Of a DNA stretch of 64,000 nucleotides, positions 54,007-63,066 are shown one piece after another; position 1 is the first letter of the stretch, and each line of letters opens with the position of its first letter. Both the position numbers and the translations under genes were made by a program. Source of the DNA: DASSQJ01 sp963772645 (GTDB taxonomy: Bacteria; Actinomycetota; Actinomycetes; Actinomycetales; Dermatophilaceae); NCBI GenBank assembly GCA_963772645.1, contig CAVYYD010000008.1, positions 79,055 to 143,054 on the forward strand, written 5' to 3'. Below the pieces are notes generated by a model. It ran no database searches, was not told the DNA's origin, and saw only the letters and a list, made by a program, of their open reading frames with translations.

Positions 54007-54678
54007 TCAGCCTCGGGCCGGCGGCGGGTGCCCCTCGGACGCCTGCACGACGACGATGCCGTGACCGGAGAGGGCGAGCTGGTAGGCCTCGCCGGAGCCA
54101 CGGCCGATCACCGCGCCCAGCTTGGCCGTCTTGCGGATCGACGACTGAAGGCCCGCCGACCACAGCACGGCGGCCTGCATGTCGACGAAGGTGGGCACGT
54201 CGACCTGCAGCACCACCGGGGTGCCATGTGCCACCACCGCGATCAGGCCGCTGCCGGTGAACGTCGTGTTGAACAGGCCGCCGCTGACCATGGAGGCTCC
54301 CTCGACCCGCTTGATGTCCCACGTCAGGCTGCTCTCGAAGGCGAGCACGGCGTTGCCGTTGACGGTGACCGACTCGTTCTCGAGCTCGAGGATGAAGATC
54401 TCGTCGGCCTCCTGGGCGAGGAAGACGTCGCCGCTGCCGGACACCTTCATCAGCGCCATGCCCTCGCCGGTCAGGGCCTTCTTGAACATCTTGCCGAGGC
54501 CGCCGCTGCCCTCGTAGGCGAAGTCGACGTCGCCCTGGTAGGCCACCATCGAGCCCTGGCGGGCGTAGAAGTACCCACCCGTCCCGGTGAGGTCGACCTT
54601 GAGCATCCGCTCGTTCTGGAGCATGAAGCGGCCGGGCGTGCCGGACCGCTCGGACCGGTCAAGGAGTTCTCCGCGCAT
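54007..54678 (-). CDS. AIM24 family protein
   Basis: 223 aa, a beta-rich TRAP-like fold: LKVDLTGTGGYFYARQGSMV, LMKVSGSGDVFLAQEADEIF, GASMVSGGLFNTTFTGSG and DMQAAVLWSAGLQSS cover the family. Bacterial AIM24 proteins have no settled function; the yeast relative is a mitochondrial inner-membrane protein. Start ATG 54678. Convergent with the SNF2-SWIM pair. Confidence 0.9.
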   Translation of the reverse strand: MRGELLDRSERSGTPGRFMLQNERMLKVDLTGTGGYFYARQGSMVAYQGDVDFAYEGSGGLGKMFKKALTGEGMALMKVSGSGDVFLAQEADEIFILELENESVTVNGNAVLAFESSLTWDIKRVEGASMVSGGLFNTTFTGSGLIAVVAHGTPVVLQVDVPTFVDMQAAVLWSAGLQSSIRKTAKLGAVIGRGSGEAYQLALSGHGIVVVQASEGHPPPARG

Positions 54679-55185
54679 GGCCCCACGCTAGGTGATGGAT
54701 GGGCGCCGCCCATACGGGTATGCCTGGCCGGCCCCACCTTCTCGCCAGCCCCGCCGGGGCGGTGGTTCGCGGTGCGGTGCGGTGGAGTCTTTGACGTGCG
54801 GTGGGCAAGGAGGGCAGGCTGCTGACCACCTGCTTGCAAAATCCCCGACTGGGGTCCGCGAGCGGGGGCATAAGCGCAGGTCAGGGCGCTGCCCGGGCAG
54901 CTCCCGGCGCCATTTCGGACCCCACTGCCGTACTCATCTGGGGTACGCGCAGCCGGGGAACTGGACGTTCCCGGTCGCCACGGAGCCGTGGACTCCACCT
55001 TCACGACCCGGGCCGGACCACGCTTGGCTTGGCGTTGAGGTTCGCCCCCGTTCCCAGGTCGCGGGAGGTGCGGCCATCCGCCCACTGTGATCCCTTGCCC
55101 TCGCCCTTGGTGGGACGCGTGGTCTTGGGGTGCGCAATCTGGTTCACGCCGAAGTGTGTCGGACCTCGGCCCGATACTGGCGAGC
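54679..55185. other. 507-bp intergenic region with repeat copy 2
   Basis: Contains the second copy of the 20-bp repeat (54829-54848) and, on the minus strand, CCCC-AGTC-GGGG-ATTTT (54854-54839), which looks like a small rho-independent terminator. No gene recognised. Base composition falls after about 55100, where an accessory segment begins. Confidence 0.45.
54829..54848 (+). repeat. 20-bp direct repeat, copy 2
   Basis: CCTGCTTGCAAAATCCCCGA, identical to 32088-32107, same orientation, 22.7 kb apart. The following bases TGGGGTCCGCGAG resemble copy 1's continuation. Confidence 0.7.
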
Positions 55186-55785
55186 ATGAGTGCAGAAGTG
55201 TGGGTTTCGATAGTTGCGTTGATCGTGTCCGTTGCGTCGGTGGTGTACGCGAGGGGGAGTGTGAAGCAGGCGAAACGCTCAGCCGACGCCGCAGATGCTC
55301 AGGTCGCGGGCATGCGTGAGTCGAACATCGCTGCCGCGCAGCCATACGTGTGGGCTGACGTGCGGGCCGCGGATGACCAAGGCGTTCTGGTCGACCTTGT
55401 GGTGGGCAACTCGGGGCCGACCGTCGCTAAAGACGTGCGCGTCGAGTTCGACCCACCCCTCACCACCAAGGGCGGGCATGCGGAGCAGCTGACGGTGCAA
55501 GCGATGGATCGCATGCGCAATGGCATGCGGTCACTCGCGCCCGGCAAGACCCTCTACTGGCACCTCGGCTCCGGTCCGGTGCTGCTTGAGAGCGAGCAAC
55601 CGCAGGTCCACCGTGTCACGGTGAATGCAGATGGGCCGTTTGGACCCGTCCCGCAAATGACGTATGAGATTGACCTTTCCGACTTCCGCGAGTCGAACTC
55701 TCGCCCTTCCGGGACGCTGCACCGTCTGACAGAGGCCGTGGAAGGAGTTGCGCTTGAGATCAAGAAGGGGAACGCCGTGCGCTGA
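55186..55785 (+). CDS. Hypothetical membrane-anchored protein with beta-sandwich
   Basis: 199 aa. One N-terminal helix (VWVSIVALIVSVASVVYA), a charged linker, then a predicted beta-sandwich: YVWADVRAADDQGVLVDLVV, NSGPTVAKDVRVEFDPPL, HRVTVNADGPFGPVPQMTYE. The motif NSGPTVAKDV is usual in anchored immunoglobulin-like proteins of phage or defence loci. No specific function recognised. GC content is below that of the core genome, and a degraded inverted copy of its 3' end exists at 62826-62966. Confidence 0.75.
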   Translation: MSAEVWVSIVALIVSVASVVYARGSVKQAKRSADAADAQVAGMRESNIAAAQPYVWADVRAADDQGVLVDLVVGNSGPTVAKDVRVEFDPPLTTKGGHAEQLTVQAMDRMRNGMRSLAPGKTLYWHLGSGPVLLESEQPQVHRVTVNADGPFGPVPQMTYEIDLSDFRESNSRPSGTLHRLTEAVEGVALEIKKGNAVR

Positions 55786-55896
55786 GGCCGGTACGCCTTT
55801 TGTGGCGCGCGACATACTTCCCGTATTCCGGCTTGGCGTTCGTCGAGGGCGGGCTATGGTCTGGGCGACTAATCACGAACACTGGGGGAAGTAGCC

Positions 55897-56730
55897 ATGA
55901 GTAAGTCAGAGTTCGCCACGGCACGCACGGCGGCGGTTCGGGCAGTGGAAGATTCGGGGGCGGTGTCTGAGCGGCGCTGGCTTGTGGGCAAGCGATTCGT
56001 CGTTCTCATTGCCGGGCTACTGCTCATTAGCAGCATCACCGCGTGCGATACGCCGTCGCCGACCTCGGCGGCGTCGTCGTCAAGTTCCGTCGCGTCCGCA
56101 ACGCCGACGGCGCCGGAGACCCAGCCAGCCTCCACCACCCCGACCGAAGAGGCCACACCAACTGAGGAACCGCCGTCCTATGCGGGCGACTACGACGGCG
56201 CCTTCGGGACGTTCACAACCCTGAAGAAGTCAGGCGCGGGGGACTCCGTCGTGAAACTGCCTGCGGGCCTGCAGGGTGCTCTCGTCACGCTGAAGCATCG
56301 AGGGTCGTCGAACTTCGTGGTCCAGACCCTGACCGCCAAGAACGAAGACGTCGACCTGCTCGTCAACGAAATCGGCAACTACTCGGGGACCACGTTGATC
56401 GGTGGGCGCGAAGACGAGGCTCAAGCCGCCAAGCTGAAGATCCAGGCTGACGGTTCATGGACGCTGTCCGTCCGACCTGTCTCGACCGCCCCAGCGTGGA
56501 AGGACTCGCTTTCGGGTAAGGGCGACGCTGTCTTCCTCTTCGACCACGCCGCTGGAGAGGTCGCCTTCACCCACAAGGGATCCTCGAACTTCGTGGTCTC
56601 CGCGATAGGCAATGGGGACGGTCTCCTCGTCAACGAGATCGGCAAGTACAGCGGCACGGTGCCACTTGGTGACGGCCCGGCCGTCATTCAAATCCAGGCA
56701 GACGGAGCCTGGGTGGCGAAGACAACCTGA
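55897..56730 (+). CDS. Lipoprotein with two tandem beta-domain repeats
   Basis: 277 aa. A short cytoplasmic lead, then a lipobox (LLLISSITAC, Cys at about 50) and a Ser/Thr/Pro linker (about 55-95) anchor the protein outside. Two related modules follow. The first has GSSNFVVQTL, LLVNEIGNYSGTTLI, KIQADGSWTLSV; the second has GSSNFVVSAI, LLVNEIGKYSGTVPL, QIQADGAWVAK. The LVNEIGxYSGT..IQADG pattern is seen in other bacterial surface lipoproteins of unknown role. ATG 55897 has a GGGGGAAG box. A mutated inverted copy lies at 61960-62718. Confidence 0.83.
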   Translation: MSKSEFATARTAAVRAVEDSGAVSERRWLVGKRFVVLIAGLLLISSITACDTPSPTSAASSSSSVASATPTAPETQPASTTPTEEATPTEEPPSYAGDYDGAFGTFTTLKKSGAGDSVVKLPAGLQGALVTLKHRGSSNFVVQTLTAKNEDVDLLVNEIGNYSGTTLIGGREDEAQAAKLKIQADGSWTLSVRPVSTAPAWKDSLSGKGDAVFLFDHAAGEVAFTHKGSSNFVVSAIGNGDGLLVNEIGKYSGTVPLGDGPAVIQIQADGAWVAKTT

Positions 56731-57084
56731 CTGTGGGCGGGCCCGAAGTCCATGTGCGAGGGCTCAACTTCACTATCGGCAACATCTGGTTCGAGGTGTT
56801 GCCAATCACGACGGCCCGGGAACTCACCGACAGCGGCCTTCAAGGTCCAGCAGGAAGTCCGCGTCCCCTCTGTCCCACCGTCTGAGGATCAGCCGCTCCG
56901 AGGTGATGGTCCGCACGGACCGCACCTAACCACCGATGCGGGGCCGCGGAGCGTCAGCCCTCGGTCTCCGCACATCGGCAGGACCGCACCTGGACGCACT
57001 GCGCCGCGAATCGGGGACGACAATCGCCATCACCAATGAGCCAGGTACCGCCGCACTCGGCGATGCCTGGCTCGGACCAATGGT
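56731..57084. other. 354-bp intergenic region, nothing recognised
   Basis: Between the lipoprotein and the DUF2510 gene on the opposite strand. Short frames only, no repeats or promoter elements identified. Confidence 0.35.
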
Positions 57085-57423
57085 CTACTTGCGGTGCTCC
57101 GTCCAGGCGGTCCCGTCCCACCAGCGCGTCATCTCACCCTCGGGGTCCTTGTACCAGCCCGGCGGGGGTCCGCTCGGACTCACTTCGACGGCCCGCTGAG
57201 CCTGGCGGGCTGCTTCGATACGCCGCGCTTCTGCTTGGGCGTTGAGCTGCCGGACTCCTTCGGCCTGCTCGCGCTGCAACTGAAGGTCGACGGCCTGTTG
57301 AGCTACGAGGGCTCGAGCCGCGTTGCGCGTCTGTTTGGCGTACTTCGCGGCGCGCTCCTCCTTGTTGCGGTACGGAACCAGCCCCACGGTGCTCACGCTC
57401 ATCGTCTTCCGGAGCAGACCCAT
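57085..57423 (-). CDS. DUF2510 domain protein
   Basis: 112 aa. The last 30 residues (PPPGWYKDPEGEMTRWWDGT, AWTEHRK) are the DUF2510 motif with its conserved Trp residues; the front half is a Glu/Ala/Arg coiled coil (NKEERAAKYAKQTRNAARAL). DUF2510 is common in actinobacterial membrane and phage-related proteins and of unknown function. Start set at ATG 57423 because GAAAGGAA lies 5-6 bases before it; ATG 57426 abuts the box. A plus-strand mutated copy lies at 61347-61637. Confidence 0.82.
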   Translation of the reverse strand: MGLLRKTMSVSTVGLVPYRNKEERAAKYAKQTRNAARALVAQQAVDLQLQREQAEGVRQLNAQAEARRIEAARQAQRAVEVSPSGPPPGWYKDPEGEMTRWWDGTAWTEHRK

Positions 57424-57426
57424 CAT

Positions 57427-57800
57427 CTTCCTTTCGTTGGAGGCGAAGCGGCGATGGTAGGTCGATCAGCCCTTCCCAACACGCCGCGACACATCGGCCG
57501 AACGGACAGTCAGGAGATTCGCCGGCGCGTGTGCGCCCTGCCCTGTCCCGCGGGCTGACCCCCAAGCTTGGATAGGCCCCACTTGATCGATCGGAAGCCG
57601 CGTCATAGCGCTACCCGTCGACCTACCTGATGCCGGCGTGTCCGGGCGTTTGCTTGTTCGCCCGCACTCGGGCCGGACTGGTCCCGCGCACTTGCGTTCG
57701 CGACCCACCAGGTGCCACGTCAGAGCGCGTCGGAGGGTCCCGGTTGGCGGCAAGTGGGTTTCACCCTGTTCTGTCGCTCCTTCCTGGCAAGCTGCCTTGG
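57427..57800. other. 374-bp intergenic region, nothing recognised
   Basis: Between divergent DUF2510 and helicase genes, so it must hold their promoters. No consensus element identified. Confidence 0.35.
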
Positions 57801-59510
57801 GTGACCACCGGGGATGGCAGTCTGCTCGAAGGCCTCTACGAAAGCCTGATCACGCGCGCACTGGAGAAGCGCCTGTCGGGGCTCACGAGACTCGACATAT
57901 ACCGCGGACCGATCGACGAGGCCGACGAGCCGGACGTGTTGGCGAGGCACGTCCGCGATGTCACCCTTCGGACCCTGCGCGAAGAGGGGAACGCCGAGCG
58001 ACGCCTGGCCCTGGTCAACCAGCTCGTGGAGATGCTTGGTGCGTCGGAGGACTCGCTCTCGGCGGCGAGACAGCTCCTCGCGATCGCCGTTCCGCCTGCC
58101 CCGGGAAGTCACCTCCGGTCGCTGACTGAGCGTCCGTCGACGCCGCTCTCCGAGGCAGCCCTGCTGACGAACGCAGCGGGTGAGCCTGGACTCGGCCATG
58201 AGATCCGCGCCGAGCTGGCCAGTGCCGACCGGGTCGACCTGATCATGGCTTTCGTCAAGTGGTACGGCCTCCGCATTCTCGAAGACCGCCTGGAAGCACT
58301 CCGAGAGCGAGGCGTCTCGCTTCGGATCATCACCACGACGTACATGGGAGCGACGGATCGCGCCGCCCTGGACCGGCTGGTCAGGGACTTCGGGGCCGAG
58401 GTGAAGATTCAGTTCGACTCCCAGCGAACCCGACTTCATGCCAAGTCGTGGCTGTTCCGGCGTAACACCGGCTTCGACACTGCGTACGTCGGCTCCAGCA
58501 ACCTGTCCCGGGCGGCGATGCTGGACGGCGTCGAGTGGAACGTACGACTATCCGCCGTCTCTACCCCAGCGCTCCTGCAGAAGTTCCGGGCGACGTTCGA
58601 CAGCTACTGGAACGACGCGACCTTCGAGACCTACGACCCCGACGCTGACCGGGACCGGCTCGACGACGCCCTCGCCGAGGCGGCCGGCAAGCGGCCTCAC
58701 GACCGGGTCACCCTCACCCTCTCCGGGCTCGAGGTCCGTCCGTACGCCTACCAGCAGGAGATGCTCGACCAGCTCGACGTCGAGCGCCTGGTCCACGACC
58801 GGCACCGCAACCTGCTCGTCGCCGCCACCGGGACGGGCAAGACCGTGGTGGCCGCGCTGGACTACCGCCGGCTCGCAGCCGGATCCGCGACGCTGCCTCG
58901 GCTGCTCTTCGTTGCCCACCGGCGGGAGATCCTCCAACAGTCGCTGCGCACCTACCGCGAGGTCCTGAGCGACGCCGGCTTCGGCGAGCTCTATGTCGAC
59001 GGGCACCGGCCCGAACGCTGGGACCACGTCTTTGCGTCCGTCCAGTCCCTCTCGTCGTACGGCATCACCAACATCCCCCCGGACGCGTACGACGTCGTCG
59101 TCGTTGACGAGTTCCACCATGCCGAGGCGCGCACCTATCGGCGCATCCTGGACCACCTCCAGCCGCGAGAGTTGTTGGGGCTCACCGCCACCCCGGAGCG
59201 CGGCGATGGGCTGGACGTCCGCTCCTTCTTCGAGGGGCGGACTGCCGCCGAGCTACGGCTGTGGGACGCGTTGAAGGCAGACCTCCTGACGCCCTTCCAC
59301 TACTTCGCCGTCGCCGACGGGATGGACATGACCCGGGTCGACTGGAAGGCCGGCGCCTACGACCCTGGCGAGCTGTCGAACCTGTTCACCGGCAACGACG
59401 CCCGGGCACGAATCGTTCTGAAGGCGGTCCGCGACAAGGTCGCCGACCTCACCCCCATGAAGGCCCTGGCGTTTTGCGTGTCCCGCGACCACGCCAGGGC
59501 CTTGCGGTGA
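57801..59510 (+). CDS. PLD-domain DEAD/DEAH helicase, 3' truncated at an inverted-repeat junction
   Basis: 570 codons remain. A PLD-like nuclease domain comes first (ADRVDLIMAFVKWYGLRILE, RLHAKSWLFRRN with HxK, AYVGSSNLSRAAM), then an SF2 helicase with Walker A AATGTGKTVVAAL, motif II VVDEFHHAEA, motif III LGLTATPERGDG. Such proteins are about 1000 aa with a second RecA domain and DUF3427. Here the second RecA domain stops at LAFCVSRDHARALR, and the stop at 59508-59510 is made by the palindrome junction. GTG 57801 chosen at VTTGDGSLLEGLYESL. Homologues are often found in defence or mobile islands. Confidence 0.8.
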   Translation: MTTGDGSLLEGLYESLITRALEKRLSGLTRLDIYRGPIDEADEPDVLARHVRDVTLRTLREEGNAERRLALVNQLVEMLGASEDSLSAARQLLAIAVPPAPGSHLRSLTERPSTPLSEAALLTNAAGEPGLGHEIRAELASADRVDLIMAFVKWYGLRILEDRLEALRERGVSLRIITTTYMGATDRAALDRLVRDFGAEVKIQFDSQRTRLHAKSWLFRRNTGFDTAYVGSSNLSRAAMLDGVEWNVRLSAVSTPALLQKFRATFDSYWNDATFETYDPDADRDRLDDALAEAAGKRPHDRVTLTLSGLEVRPYAYQQEMLDQLDVERLVHDRHRNLLVAATGTGKTVVAALDYRRLAAGSATLPRLLFVAHRREILQQSLRTYREVLSDAGFGELYVDGHRPERWDHVFASVQSLSSYGITNIPPDAYDVVVVDEFHHAEARTYRRILDHLQPRELLGLTATPERGDGLDVRSFFEGRTAAELRLWDALKADLLTPFHYFAVADGMDMTRVDWKAGAYDPGELSNLFTGNDARARIVLKAVRDKVADLTPMKALAFCVSRDHARALR

Positions 59511-61045
59511 GGTCGGCGACCTTGTCGCGGACCGCCTTCAGAACGATTCTGCCCGGGCGTCGTTGCCGGTGAACAGGTTCGAACAGCCACCAGGCGGGCC
59601 TTCCAGTCGAACCGGGGTCGTGTCCATCCCGTCGCGACGGCGAAGTAGTGGAAGGGCGTCAGGAGGTCTGCCTTCAACGCGTCCCACAGCCGTAGCTTGG
59701 CGGCAGTCCGCCCCTCGAAGAGGAGGTCCAGCCGTCGCCGCGCTCCGGGGTGGCGGTGAGCCCGAGCCGGCGGAGGTGGTCCAGGATGCGCCGATAGGTG
59801 CGCGCCTCGGCATGGTGGAACTCGTCAACGACAACGACGTCAAGGAGTACGCATCAGGGGGATGTTGGTGATGCCGACGAGAGGATAGGACAGACGCAAA
59901 GACGTGGTCCCAGCGTTCGGCCGGTGCCCGTCGACATAGAGCTCGCCGAAGCCGGCGTCACTCGCGGTAGGTGCGCACCTGTTGGAGGATCTCCCGCCGG
60001 TGGGCAGGAGCCGAGGGCAGCGTCGCAGATCCGGCTGCGAGGCCGGCGGGTGGTCCAGCGCCACGCGGGTCTGCCCGTCCCGGTGGCGGCGACGAGCTAG
60101 GGATGCGGTGCCAGTACTCGACGTCGAGCTGGTCGAGCATCTCCTGCTGGGTAGGCGTACGGACGGACCTCGACCCAGAGGGTGAGGGTGGTTCCCGTAG
60201 TGAGGCTCTTGCCAGCCGCCTCAGCAAGGCGTCCCGGTCAGCGTGCGGTGGGCTCGAACGGTCGCGTCGTTCCAGTAGCTGTCGAACGTCAGCCGGAGAA
60301 CCTGCAGGAGCGCTGCAGGTAGAGACGGCGGATAGTCATTGAGTTCCACTCGACGCCGTCGCGTCGGCCAGCCGGGAGCTGGTTCTGCGAGCCGAGCGTC
60401 TCGGCCAGTGTCCGAGAGCCAATACAGGAACAGCCACGACTTGGCATGAAGTCAGAAGCAGTTGCTGGGGAGTCGAACTGAATCTTCACCTCGGCCCCGA
60501 AGTCCCTGACCAGCCGGTCCTCCAGGCGGCACAATGCATCCTCCCCGTGTACGTCGTGGTGATGATCCGAAGCGAGACGCCTCGCTCTCGGAGTGCTTCC
60601 AGGCGGTCTTCGAGAATGCGGAGGCCGTACCACTTGACGAAAGCCATCATCAGGTCGACCCGGTCGGCACTGGCCAGCTCACGCGGAGTGTCGTGGCCAA
60701 AGTGCAGGCCCGTATTCATCACACGGACGGCGTCGACGGACGCTGAGTCCAGCAAGACATTGCAGCGACGGCGATCGCGAGGAGCTGTCCCGACAGAAGT
60801 CCTCCGACGCACCAAGCATCTCCACGAGCTGGTTGAAGCCAGGCCAGGCGTCACTCGGCGTTCCCCTCTTCGCGCAGGGTCCGAGGTTCATGGCGACATG
60901 CCTCGCCAACACGTCCGTCGGCCTCGTCGATCGGTCCGGTATGTTGAAGTCTCGTGAAAGCTCCCGACAGGCGCTTCTCCAGTGCGCGCGTGATCAGGCT
61001 TTCGTAGAGGCCTTCGAGCAGACTGCATCCATGGTGGCCCGACTG
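59511..61045 (-). pseudogene. Degraded inverted copy of the PLD-helicase
   Basis: Fragments in all three minus frames repeat the left-arm protein: FHHAEAR-type, RREILQQVRTYRE, AFVKWYGLRILEDRLEALRE, GASEDFCRDSS. Frequent indels break every frame. Confidence 0.8.
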
Positions 61046-61346
61046 CCAGGAAGGAGCGACAGAACAGGGTGAAACCCACTTCGAGCCGAAGTTCTCCGAT
61101 GAGCGTGGCGCCTGGTGGGTCGCGAACGCGGCGGATTCCAGCCGAGTGCGGGCGAACAAGCAAACGCCCGGACACGCCGGCCGTCGACGGGTAGCGCTAT
61201 AACACAGCTTTATCGAATCCAAGTGGGGCCTATCCAAGCTTGGGGGGTGAGCCCGCAGAAGTGGGCAGGGCGCACACACACACCGATTCGGCCGATGTGT
61301 GCTAATCCGACCTACCATCGCCGCTTCGGCTCAACGAAAGGAAGTC

Positions 61347-61637
61347 ATGGGTCTGCTCCGGAAGACGATGACGCGTGGGGCTGGTACGTACCGGCCACGA
61401 GGAGGACGCGCGCGAAGTACGCCAACGACGCGCAACGCGGCTCGAGCCCTCAGACTCGACGGCGGGCCGAAGGAGTCCGGCAGCTCAACGCCCAAGCAGA
61501 AGCGCGGCGTATGGGACCCGCCAGGCTCAGCGGGCCGTCGAAGTGAGTCCGAGCGGACCCGCCGGGCGGTTCAGGACCCCAAGGTGAGATGACGCGCTAG
61601 GTGAGACGCCAACCTCTGGACGGAGCACCGCAAGTAG
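61347..61637 (+). pseudogene. Degraded inverted copy of the DUF2510 gene
   Basis: Starts MGLLRKTM after GAAAGGAAGTC, keeps RQLNAQAEARR-like pieces and ends at the equivalent of EHRK. Broken by indels. Confidence 0.75.
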
Positions 61638-61959
61638 ACCATTGGTCCAGCCAGGCGTCGCCAAGTAGCGGTACCTGCTCATTGGTGATGGCGATTGTCG
61701 TCCCCGATTCGCGGCGCTCTGCGCGGTGCCTGCCGATGTGCGGAGACCGAGGCTGACGCTCCGCGGCCCCGCATCCTAGGCTGGTGCGGTCCGTCAGACA
61801 TGGCAGCAGCTAATGCCTAGAGACGGTAGACAAGGGGACGCGGCTTCCCTGCTGAAGGCCGCTGTCGGTGAGTTCCCGGGCCGTCGTGATTGGCAACACC
61901 TCAAACCAGGAGATATGTTGCCGATGACCTCGCACAGTGAAAGTCGGGCCCGCCCACAG

Positions 61960-62718
61960 TCAGGTATCTTCGCCACCCAGGCTCCGTCTGCCTGAGATGT
62001 GCACTATCTGCCGATCTCGTTGACGAGGAGACCGTCCCATTGCCTATCGCGGAGACCACGAGAAGTTCCGAGGATCCCTTGTGGGCAAAGCGACCCTTCC
62101 CCAGCGGCGTGGTCGAAGAGGAAGACGGCGTCGCCCTTACCCGAAAGCGAGTCCTTCCACGCTGGGGCGGTCGAGACAGTCGGACGGACAGCGTCCATGA
62201 ACCGTCAGCCTGGATTCCAGCTTGGCGGCTCGAGCCTCGTCTTCGCGCAATCAACGTGGTCCCCCGAGTAGTTGCCGATTTCGTTGACACGTCTTCAGTT
62301 CTTGGCGGTAGAGTTCGAAGTTCGACAACCTTCGATGGCGTGACGAGAGCACCCTGCAGGCCCGCAGGCAGTTTCCACGACGGAGATTCCCGCGCCTGAC
62401 TTCTTCAGGGTTGTGAACGTCCCGAAGGCGCCGTCGTAGTCGCCCCCGCATAGGACGCGCGGGTTCGTGTGGCCCTCTTCGGTCGGGGTGGTGGAGGCTG
62501 GCTGGTTCTCCGCGCGGTCAAGAGCGTTGCATAAGCCGAACGGAGACTTGACGACGAACGCCGCCGAGGTCAGCGACGCGTCATCGGCACGCGGGTGGTG
62601 CCCCTAATGAGCAGTAGCCCGGCAATGAGAACGACAATCGCTTGCCCACAAGCCAGCGCACTCCGATACTGCCCGAACCGCCCGCCGTGCGTGCCGTGGC
62701 GAACTCTGACTTACTCAT
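61960..62718 (-). pseudogene. Degraded inverted copy of the lipoprotein gene
   Basis: MSKSEFATARTAG at 62718, later SWTLSVRLSRPP, FLFDHAAGEG, GLLVNEIGR and the TGA equivalent at 61960. Frame broken repeatedly. Confidence 0.78.
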
Positions 62719-62825
62719 GGCTACTTCCCCCAGATGTTGGGTGATTAGTCGCCCAGACCTTCCGCCCTCGACGAACGCCAAGCCGGAACTGAATATGTCG
62801 CGCGCCACGAAAAATCTACGGCCTG

Positions 62826-62966
62826 GCGCGCGGCGTTCCCCTTCTTGATCTCAAGCGCAACTCCACGGCCTCTGTCCAGACATCCGGAAAGACAAACTGC
62901 GCGGAAAGTGGGAAAAGTAGAAATATCATACGTCATTTGCGGGACGGGTCCAAACGGCCCATCTGC
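62826..62966 (-). pseudogene. Partial inverted copy of the 55186-55785 gene
   Basis: Matches the last 47 codons (DGPFGPVPQMTYDIS, GVALEIKKGNAARQ) and stops where the IS begins. Confidence 0.7.
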
Positions 62967-62996
62967 AGTGTCAAGGGCCATTGGTTCTACGGAGCA

Positions 62997-63042
62997 GTGA
63001 CGGTCACGAGATGTGCCCGGTGATGGCCACGGGATCTGCCCA
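62997..63042. repeat. Tandem 23-bp repeats at the IS end
   Basis: Two 23-base units (62997-63019, 63020-63042) share 18 positions, both starting GTGA.GG.CACG and followed by a partial third (GTGCTGACC). IS21 elements carry multiple terminal transposase-binding repeats like this. Confidence 0.65.
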
Positions 63043-63066
63043 GTGCTGACCATCGGGGCCGGTTGC

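Larger units (their letters stand above)
59482..62966. repeat. Mutated inverted copy of 55627-59481 (palindrome right arm)
   Basis: The whole segment is the reverse complement of the left arm with many single-base indels and substitutions; it is 3485 bp against 3855 bp. The centre is AAGGCCCTGGCGT (59460-59472), an 18-nt loop, and ACGCCAGGGCCTT (59491-59503). The outer end of homology is at 62966/55627. The left arm has clean reading frames, the right arm none, which suggests low-quality sequence rather than old divergence. Confidence 0.9.

Noticed and set aside
53923..54260. Long C-terminal extension of the SWIM protein
   Set aside because: Low-complexity Arg/Pro/Ala translation antisense to AIM24; the family C-terminus is found in another frame ending at 53922.
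32088..54848. Integrative element with integrase bounded by the 20-bp repeats
   Set aside because: No integrase, excisionase, relaxase or tRNA is present in or beside the segment, so only the repeat itself is reported.
59455..59510. Hairpin telomere of a linear replicon
   Set aside because: The right arm is noisy and ends in an IS, and core chromosomal genes fill the window. A fold-back artefact explains it better, although it is not excluded.
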